From Eimeria necatrix (taxonomy: Eukaryota; Apicomplexa; Conoidasida; Eucoccidiorida; Eimeriidae), in NCBI RefSeq assembly GCF_000499385.1, contig NW_013654714.1:1-14900 (forward strand): a stretch of 14,900 bases of DNA, given 5' to 3'. The notes beneath the pieces are model-generated. The model made no database searches, was not told the DNA's origin, and saw only the letters and a program-made list of their open reading frames with translations. Shown here piece by piece: positions 8,528-14,900 of this stretch. The translations under genes and the position numbers were made by a program. How positions within the stretch are numbered: position 1 is the first letter of the stretch; each line of letters begins with the position of its first letter.

Positions 8528-9706
8528 ACACTGCGCATCCGACGCTGGATCAGTGATCTGACGCACTGGACAAACTTTAAAACAATACATGTATGCCTTA
8601 TACCTCAGAGGAAAAATAAAGACTCATTTCAAGTAACAACAGTAACTAGGTAAAAGAAAACTTTACACTCCGAATGGAATAAAAGATAACAGGTCGCAAA
8701 ATTAAACTAAATTAAGCCGAAGTAGTCAAGTGTATATCTCGGTAAAGTTGATGCAAAATGAAGGTCATGGTTTATTGCTAAATGTGGATATGATGAAACA
8801 AATACAAGGAAAGCGGGCAGCCTACCTTTACTATACCATTGAAACCACTGAAAAGAGACAAATATGAGGTAACCGGCCGAAGCAACGAGAAAAAGACGTC
8901 AACTGGCATAGCTGGGCTTTTAGGCACATTTAGACGAAGAATAGATGGGGAAACGAACCAAAAGGAAGGGAAATGTTTAAGATATATACAAGTGCTAGTT
9001 ATCATTCTGAGCATGTGCGGTTGCGTGAACTAATTTGGCCAATGTTGAAGCCAAGTAAGCACATAGCAAGCAAATGCATAAATAACGATACTGATAAATA
9101 AGGAAACAGACTTCTAGGCAGTTAATTAGTGGGAGAAAAATTGACACAAACGAGCTAGATTATCAGGCAAATAGACATCAGTAAAGGGAAGTAGAGACCA
9201 CACGAGAAAGGCAGACTAGACTGAAAACAACCTACGCAACTATTGCACGTATGAAGAACAAGATGAAAGTAGATTGAAACGTGAATGCGTGCGCAGCTGG
9301 ATAACGGAAGAGAAAAGTGGCATACGTGAACTGGAGCCTGCAACATTAGCTCACACTATGTGAGGATCGCAGGGGTTTAGATAAAAAGAGAAGACATCTG
9401 CAGAATGCATTGTAAGGTTGTTCTTTCATATACTAAAAGCATGTCATCTTTTTGTTACGATGGACAAAGCAGATCACGTACTCTCATGAGGATGGACTAA
9501 ACATACAAAGGGACCTTTGGCGGTTGGGAGACATACTATGGCAGCTGCTACAATGAAGCGCTTAGTAGCAAACATACTGCATAAAGAAATATGGGCAACG
9601 GACCAACATCAGCGAACACAAGGAAACTGACACAGGACACCGGACACACAGCAGCAGACACTGCGGACGGCTACAACTTTCCGAATGGCAGTGATGCGGG
9701 CCAGCT
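8528..9706. other. A-rich non-coding stretch
   Basis: No gene is recognised. The given strand becomes A-rich from about 8570: 29 A to 11 T in 8641-8700, and 26 A to 13 T in 9121-9180. Frames of 60-80 codons occur on both strands, with pyrimidine-rich codons on the minus strand, as expected from composition alone. Confidence 0.4.
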
Positions 9707-9768
9707 GGAAGGAAAAGTAGAAAGAGGGATTCGTAGAGAGGGTAAGAAGACAAGAAGGAAAGGGAAGG
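9707..9768 (+). repeat. 62-nt purine-rich tract
   Basis: 55 of 62 bases are A or G on the given strand. The tract lies inside a 100-codon plus-strand frame (9591-9893), where it produces a Lys/Arg-rich run that could be mistaken for a nuclear localisation signal. On the other strand it reads as a polypyrimidine tract. It is best treated as low-complexity sequence. A polypyrimidine tract of a minus-strand intron is possible but unsupported. Confidence 0.7.
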
Positions 9769-10714
9769 CGTTTCGGAAGAGGCCCACGGATCCTTCTGGT
9801 GGAGGGGCGAAGCTGTCGCACATGGCACCACAGTTTGCCACACCAATAACTTCTGATGGCTGTCACATTTCGAGCTATAGAGCTGGAGCTTAAATTGAAA
9901 TTATTACTCGGGGAAGCATGGCCATCCTTGCAGACTAGGTCTAGGTTTCTCAGCAGGCAGGCATAGATTTGGTGTTGGCTGCGTTACTGGTGGTTGCTTC
10001 GGGAGAAGCACGGAACAATGCTGATTGCTGAATCACTATGCTAAAGATTCATTAGATGTTTCTGATGCTAAACCTTCAATGTTTCCCCATGTAGGCAGCA
10101 AAGCACTTCCACAGGGGATAGATTCAGGTCGGCTATTAGACGTATGCTGCTGCCACGCAGCCGTACAACGCCAGAAGGTAGTTCACAGACATTCAAAGCA
10201 GTGGAATTTGGCGAGAGAAGCAACAATGGATTCGTTGTGGACAGACACCGCGAGCCTGCTTAGGTTACACACCGCATGCTTTTACATTGCAAAACTGTAT
10301 TGAGAGTCAGGTCTGTCACTTACGGAGAGGTCTTAAAGCTACCACTATGAGAGTAAGCACCAGAGGCCCTGGCGAGCATCGGCAGAATGTCAAGTAAAAG
10401 GTGACGAGAAGAAAATATCATCGCAGTTGGGGCCGCTTAGAAAGCTATCAGAAACTACCGAGGAAGTGGAACAACATAAAGGGCCGTGAAGATACAGGCT
10501 AGCGAAAGAGGCATTAGCCTGTTGTGAGCACAGTCCGCCGTTATCTGGCATCAGAAAAGCACGGCGCTTAGCAGCGAGAGCGAACTTGGAAACTTAGAGA
10601 AATGTGACAGAGTTACAGTAGAATGGCACATTATGCTAGAGAATGGACTACGTCGGGCTGAATCTGGACGGCGCCTCACGGTAACATGGGACCTCCAGCG
10701 CCTGTCCGTGGGAA
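9769..10714. other. no recognisable gene
   Basis: The right end of the 9591-9893 frame and a 92-codon plus-strand frame at 10025-10303 lie here. Neither has a recognisable motif. The A-rich strand bias continues: 21 A to 11 T in 10561-10620. Confidence 0.4.
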
Positions 10715-10806
10715 GAGTGCAACTCAACATTGAACGCTGGAGACTAGGCATTGCTTAGGAGAGTGCAACTCAACATTGAACGCTGGAGACTAGGCATTGC
10801 TTAGGA
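10715..10806. repeat. exact tandem duplication of a 46-bp unit
   Basis: Copy one at 10715-10760 and copy two at 10761-10806 are identical and abut directly. The unit begins GAGTGCAACTC and ends TTGCTTAGGA. Zero divergence points to a recent slippage or repair event, or to an assembly error. No third copy or flanking partial copy is visible. 46 is not a multiple of three, so the duplication would shift any frame crossing it. Confidence 0.97.
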
Positions 10807-10875
10807 GAAAGAACTGTTTGTAGTAGAAGTGGTAAGCCGCGGCTCTGAGCTGCTGTGACAAAGCCCAAAGCCAGA

Positions 10876-10916
10876 AGTGTCTTCCCTTACTGCAAGAAGC
10901 AGTAAGGGAAGGCATT
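10876..10916. repeat. hairpin with 13-bp perfect core, 18-bp total stem
   Basis: CTTCCCTTACTGC (10881-10893), loop AAGAA, then GCAGTAAGGGAAG (10899-10911) is a perfect stem. Five further pairs outside it (10876-10880 with 10912-10916) include two G-U pairs if read as plus-strand RNA. No T run follows. It is only 70 bases right of the fresh 46-bp duplication, so both may reflect one unstable spot. Any regulatory role is unproven. Confidence 0.85.
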
Positions 10917-11714
10917 GCTGCTGCCCTTCAGACACGAAGAAATAGAAAACGTCCGCTAGCCAAAAATGCATAACAGCCTCTTCCGTTGCCAGCAGAAAAT
11001 TCAATTATACGTCAAAAGCACTATTACAGAGTGTAGTAAGCCGTGAACTGGATACCGGAGGCAAAGTAAGAGGTGGAGCAAGCCTAGGGGTTATCCCGCA
11101 TGAAATCGACTATGGCGAAAGCTATTGATTGAAAAGGTAACTGAAAAATTCCATTTTAGGGCTATATTGGCTCAATCAACGCAAGATCAGGAGGCAGGTT
11201 TAATCTGATGAGCTGGAATCCTACGTAAATGGCGGCGCTGTGGCGTACCCGCAGAGAGCAATAGCGAAGAAAAGAAAACATGCACTTGTGTTCCCATATG
11301 TACGCGATGTCCCAGAAGATGCCCTTTTATGCGCAAAATACTATCTTAGCGCCACCAGCAAAAACGAATAATTGCATACTTTTCAGAGTGCGCAAGAAAT
11401 ATCCCAATCAGTGCAAAACGTCCTTTGTACGTCAATGTTTTGTCCAACGTCTTTTTGCTACAACGGTACAGCGCATGTAGAGAGGTCACTTTCATGCAGT
11501 TTGCGGTGCGGTTGATGCCTGGCGTTTTCTTCACAGGCAACAGAAGCCCATATTATACATCGTTTCGCATATATGCGACATGGAAACGAAGCGTTTAATA
11601 ATTACTAGGCCCGCAGCGTGCTGCAGGCAAGATGCAGTGCCACCCAATTTGAGTCGACAGTCTCCGCTGCAAAACTCTTTGAACAACAATGGACATCTGG
11701 GAGAGTTGCTGTAG
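10917..11714. other. no recognisable gene
   Basis: Frames of 60-90 codons occur on both strands and overlap each other: 10801-11004 minus, 11280-11480 plus, 11346-11540 minus and 11531-11800 minus. A 14-bp palindrome, TCGCATATATGCGA, sits at 11565-11578. About one palindrome of that length is expected by chance in a window this size. Confidence 0.35.
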
Positions 11715-11780
11715 CTTTCGTTAGGAGTAAGGGCATCTAGACAAAAGATCTGGGGGAAGGCCATAATTGCTCTGGATGTG

Positions 11781-11999
11781 ATGCAGCAGAAGGTGCGCAC
11801 GCATTCTCAACCCACGATGCGCTTCAGCAGACTGGCTTCTAAAAGTTTTTCTTTGCCCGCTAAAGGCACCCTTGTGCTTCTAGTGTGTGCTGTGATGTTC
11901 CTTCTGTTGGATATCCAGTGTCACCATTCGTGCCATGCTAAGCATTCTTCTGCCGATTTCGGAACTCACGAGCTTTTACGCTTCCAATTTATGTGTTGA
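11781..11999 (+). CDS. candidate small secreted or membrane-anchored protein, or first exon
   Basis: From the ATG at 11781 the frame gives 72 residues. An in-frame ATG at 11817 gives 60 residues, has A at position -3, and is the better start if the hydrophobic part is a signal peptide. From that ATG there is a basic segment with two Arg and two Lys (MRFSRLASKSFSLPAKG), then an uncharged hydrophobic core (TLVLLVCAVMFLLL), then DIQC. After it comes a short His/Cys/Ser-rich tail and a TGA. The layout is that of a signal peptide or signal anchor. The family is not recognised. The frame is open back to 11715. The protein is very short, so it may be a first exon whose donor I could not place, or chance. 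It is the most convincing coding candidate in the window, but still weak. Confidence 0.25.
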   Translation: MQQKVRTHSQPTMRFSRLASKSFSLPAKGTLVLLVCAVMFLLLDIQCHHSCHAKHSSADFGTHELLRFQFMC

Positions 12000-12309
12000 A
12001 TTTGAAAGGCTGTCTCTTCAGCGACTGAAGGTTTTTAGAAATTGCCGTTTGATGGGTTAATTGCGCATCACGAAGGACATGGTTGAATGGCTTGGAGATT
12101 TACATGTGGACTAATTTAAGGGCGATTTCTCCGACGTTTTTCGTGCTTTCTACCTGGTAAAGTTTTCGAGAGAATTTTATGGGTGACTAAAGCAAGCAGC
12201 GATAGTTGGGTGGCTTTTCGCTTGTCACTGGTACATCTTGGAACGTGGAGCCGAAGGTGCAATGCTCGAAAATATCTGCAGGCATGGTGAAGCAAATAAT
12301 GAACTTTAA
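12000..12309. other. no recognisable gene; T-rich
   Basis: The given strand is T-rich here: 25 T to 11 A in 12121-12180. A donor-like CTG|GTAAAG lies at about 12163-12171, but the open frame from 11781 has already ended, so it is not connected to that candidate. Confidence 0.35.
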
Positions 12310-13199
12310 GCCGCTTGCAACAGCATCAAGTGCGTCGCTGATCCGAATAAAATAGTTTTAGAATCTGGTGCGTGTGCAGTGTTCGGTCTGGAAACAAAGT
12401 TTCCACGCAACCAGAGCTTCTATGAGCTACGAACATGCTCCGTAGGAGCAATGAAACACTCACGTGTGAGTTCCGCGCAAGCCACTCGCCTATTCCAAGA
12501 ATCTGGGTACAGGAAGGAGTATGAGGGACATAGAGGCTACCAGCAATGGGTAAAACCTATCTTTGAGGTCGTCATACGGCATGGAATGCCACTAGGGCTT
12601 TTTGAGCTGATTGTGCAGTCCCTGTGCCACGTGCCACGGTGTGGATTTTTAATGCAGCTCTGCGAGGTTATCCGTGATTTTGAAAACAAGGCTTAGCCGC
12701 TTCTGCATGCATTACTTTGTCTTCATACAAATGTACGATCTTTACTTGGGACAGGACACTCTTGCTCGTAGATATCGAGGAACAAAGCCCAGGCTGTAAG
12801 GAGTCGCATTTGCATGGGGCGACTGTTGGCCCTGCGTTCCGAGTAGTATGCTGCGGTTGCCACCTTCAATTCCCAACACGTTCAATCCCCAAAACGGACA
12901 TGGTCAAGCGGCATAACTCTGGACTTGCTGGTTCGGTGCATCACGGCGGAAGGGCAGAAGTACAGTAGCAGGTCAGGTCAATGGCTACGTCCCTGCCGGC
13001 GCGAAAAGACGCGTTTGCCCTCATAAGGCCAAAAACGCCGTTGCTATTCTCTAGATTGATCACATCACCTCGTGCGCTCCAAACAGTTCTGGGAGCATTT
13101 GACGAAATGGTACATTGGGGATGGTGCCCTTCCGCGGGCTTTTCCGTGTCCACTTCGGAAACAAGCATTCTAAATGAGCTTTGCTTAATGAACTGGTGA
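12310..13199 (+). other. run of exon-like open frames, possible decayed gene
   Basis: One plus-strand frame is open from 12310 to a TAG at 12694-12696, 128 codons. Its later part reads plausibly as protein: WVKPIFEVVIRHGMPLGLFE, then a Cys-containing helix-like stretch ending in DFENKA. A second frame is open from 12684 to a TAG at 12966-12968, then stays open from 12969 to the TGA ending at 13199. Together they span about 890 bp, with one change of frame and one in-frame stop. No family is recognised. The region could be exons with short introns, a pseudogene, or chance. A 101-codon minus-strand frame overlaps its right end, which weakens the coding case. Confidence 0.2.
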
Positions 13200-14900
13200 C
13201 CCCTGATGCAGAACGCAATCATTAAATATATGCTTTCACGATGCAACTTTCTAGTTTATGCGTTTTTGTTCGTAAAAGGTTTTCTTGCATTTGAGGTGGC
13301 TCACAGTCAAGCAATCTGTCACTTTTTTAATTTCCACAAAGTTGGCAGAGGAGTGCAACGTGAATTCGATTGCTGCTAAGATACATATTCTTGGTTTGAG
13401 CCGCAGGAGCTTTTGAGCTTTTGTTCTTTCCTGATTCTCGTAGAGAGTATGTTGCGGCTTCCGATCGGCAGCCTGACAGACTAGAGCAGCGCTTTTTTTT
13501 TAACGCCTAATCTTAGGAGGATTTGGGAAGAGTGTTTTATTAACATAACCACTGTAGGTCGTGCGTTTCCAGTTGCAATGATGATATTCCGGTAACTATT
13601 GCACTCATGACAGCGAATGACACGCAGCTGTCTCCCTTTGTTCCAACGCCACAACAAAAATCTCTTAGGCCTCATGCTGGTGTGTACAATGGACGTGTGT
13701 GTGTGCGTGCTTTTGCAGGCAGAGGGTAGCGAATTGCTTTGCTGTGCATTTACCTAAGTTCGTACGTTCCGAATCTTATCTGAAGTGTGTGGACGATCTG
13801 TCTAATCATGGCTACGGCGTTTGTGACTGATTATTTTTGCCGTAACTTTGCTATCATAGATAAAAGGAGCGCACGATTAACTTAGCTGGTGCGTTTTCCG
13901 GAAAGCTGCGAATATTCGCGGGGGGAGTTTGAGCTCTTAATAGATAGTTCGAATGCACGTTTACTGCTGTCTAAAGAAACTTGGTAATGTGCTGATTGAC
14001 GTTATAACTGATCTGGAGAGGCAAAGAAACAGTCCTATCTCTATATCACTACTGCACGTTGGGCTTTGCAATAACAGAAAACTTACTTGAGAGGATGGTA
14101 GACTGGTATGGAGGGGTTGCAGGGCTAGCATTATTGAAAAGCGAGGTTTTTGGGTTATCACTTATATTTGGCACTAAGAGGCGTGAAATAAAGACTGCAT
14201 TATGGCCAACTCAGCTCGTATGTATCCATTGGCATCAAAAATTTTGGGATCGCAAAGCACTGGAGACAATGGTCAAAGACAGTCTACTAGAGGCTCCCTA
14301 AAAAGAAATCTTCGAAAGACACGCAGGTGTTCAAGCCCAACAGGACGAGAATGTATAGCCTCATTAACGGGACTTATGTTTTCCTCGGAGAATTGTCTCT
14401 GCTTGTAGCTACAGGGGACCACAAAAGCGGCTAGTTTTGTTGAGCATTACCTTCAAGAAGGTGCGTGTTGCTGAGTTTCAAGGCCAATGTGGGCTGCGAG
14501 CGGTTGCCAAGATTGCCTCAGCGACTGTGTTGTGTCACTGGTTTGCCTGCATAATATAGTTGCAGCCATACGCTAATCACTGCAAATGAATTCAAAATTG
14601 ATTTGCTGAAATTTTAACATATAAAACATTTATGTTCAGAGCTGAGCTCTGCCATGGGCAGAAATTGCATTTCATGACAGAACTTCGCAGGGACTCGGCT
14701 AGCAGCCTCTGAAAATGTGCAATCGCGATGTACTTGTTTCCTGTGCCGAAGGCACCTCAGCGACTACTCCCTACCTATTTCGACCCGTTTTCTCACTTGA
14801 AATGGCGCCAGATCCCGTCGCATTCTAATAAGCGGCCTGCGCGAATCTGTCAGATTGAGCAGCCCACGTACAGAAAGCACCTCACAGAGTCTAGCAATCG
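13200..14900. other. no recognisable gene; T-rich right end
   Basis: Frames of 60-80 codons appear on both strands with no recognisable motif, including plus strand 14059-14301 and minus strand 13481-13675. T exceeds A: 23 to 12 in 13261-13320. Small features are a nine-base T run near 13493-13501, a GT-rich run at 13695-13709, and two short overlapping inverted repeats at 14637-14662. Confidence 0.4.
13695..13709 (+). repeat. short GT-rich microsatellite
   Basis: Five GT units are followed by GCGTG. It is followed closely by CTTTTGCAG|GCAGAG, which looks like an intron acceptor, but no open exon of useful length follows. Confidence 0.6.

Noticed and set aside
9591..9893. 100-codon plus-strand frame with a Lys/Arg-rich, nuclear-signal-like run
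   Set aside because: The basic run comes from the purine-rich tract at 9707-9768. The opposite strand is also open over the same bases (9562-9846 and 9609-9866), so low-complexity sequence explains it.
11565..11578. 14-bp perfect palindrome TCGCATATATGCGA
   Set aside because: About one palindrome of this length is expected by chance in 15 kb.
12901..12940. tRNA-like A box (TGGTCAAGCGG) and B box (GGTTCGGTGCA) pair, as in a tRNA-derived SINE
   Set aside because: The boxes start only 29 bases apart, no cloverleaf can be drawn, and no T-run terminator follows closely. Matches are imperfect, so chance is likely.
13883..13956. Weaker A-box-like and B-box-like strings
   Set aside because: Both deviate from the consensus at several positions, and no tRNA-like fold or poly-A tail is visible.
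14637..14662. Two overlapping small hairpins (CAGAGCT/AGCTCTG and TCTGCC/GGCAGA) that could be alternative folds
   Set aside because: Stems are only six to seven bases with no gene context, within chance expectation. No riboswitch-like or attenuator-like arrangement is present.
1..14900. Bacterial operon, phage, plasmid or CRISPR content
   Set aside because: There are no long frames, no ribosome-binding-site-spaced gene starts, no regularly spaced short identical repeats and no recognisable prokaryotic protein. The sequence looks eukaryotic and non-coding.

Overview
This window looks like non-coding or very gene-poor nuclear DNA of a eukaryote. No reading frame on either strand reaches 150 codons. 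The longest is 141 codons (minus strand, 1794-2219), and no stretch matches a protein family I recognise. There is no bacterial, phage or organelle-style gene packing, no rRNA or tRNA gene, no CRISPR array and no insertion sequence with a transposase. Base composition is moderate, with short scattered repeats and fold-back elements. That would fit intergenic or intronic DNA of a large repeat-rich genome, such as an arthropod (for example a hard tick) or a coccidian parasite. I cannot assign the organism from the sequence alone.

Layout. About 545-1008 holds a decayed tandem array with a period near 84-89 bp, whose last two units are still 82/89 identical. From 3304 to 4939 there is an unusual concentration of inverted repeats: a 469-bp fold-back element with 152-bp arms about 95% identical, two imperfect hairpins of 54-56 nt, and a second fold-back element of 266 bp with arms of about 71 bp. 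Another long hairpin sits at 5912-5970. A stretch at 8478-8527 resembles the tip of the first fold-back element and may be a diverged relative. At 10715-10806 a 46-bp sequence is exactly duplicated in tandem, followed by an 18-bp-stem hairpin at 10876-10916.

The strand composition also changes. Sampled lines in the left half and the right end of the window have about twice as much T as A on the given strand. Sampled lines between about 8.57 and 11.3 kb have about twice as much A as T. This could mark a change in transcription direction, since sense strands of introns are often T-rich.

The best candidates for real coding sequence are weak. A 73-residue frame at 11781-11999 contains a convincing signal-peptide or signal-anchor segment and could be a first exon. 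A run of plus-strand frames at 12310-13199 would form one reading of about 296 codons if one frame change and one stop codon are allowed for, and could be exons or a decayed gene. No working gene system or pathway can be reconstructed here.
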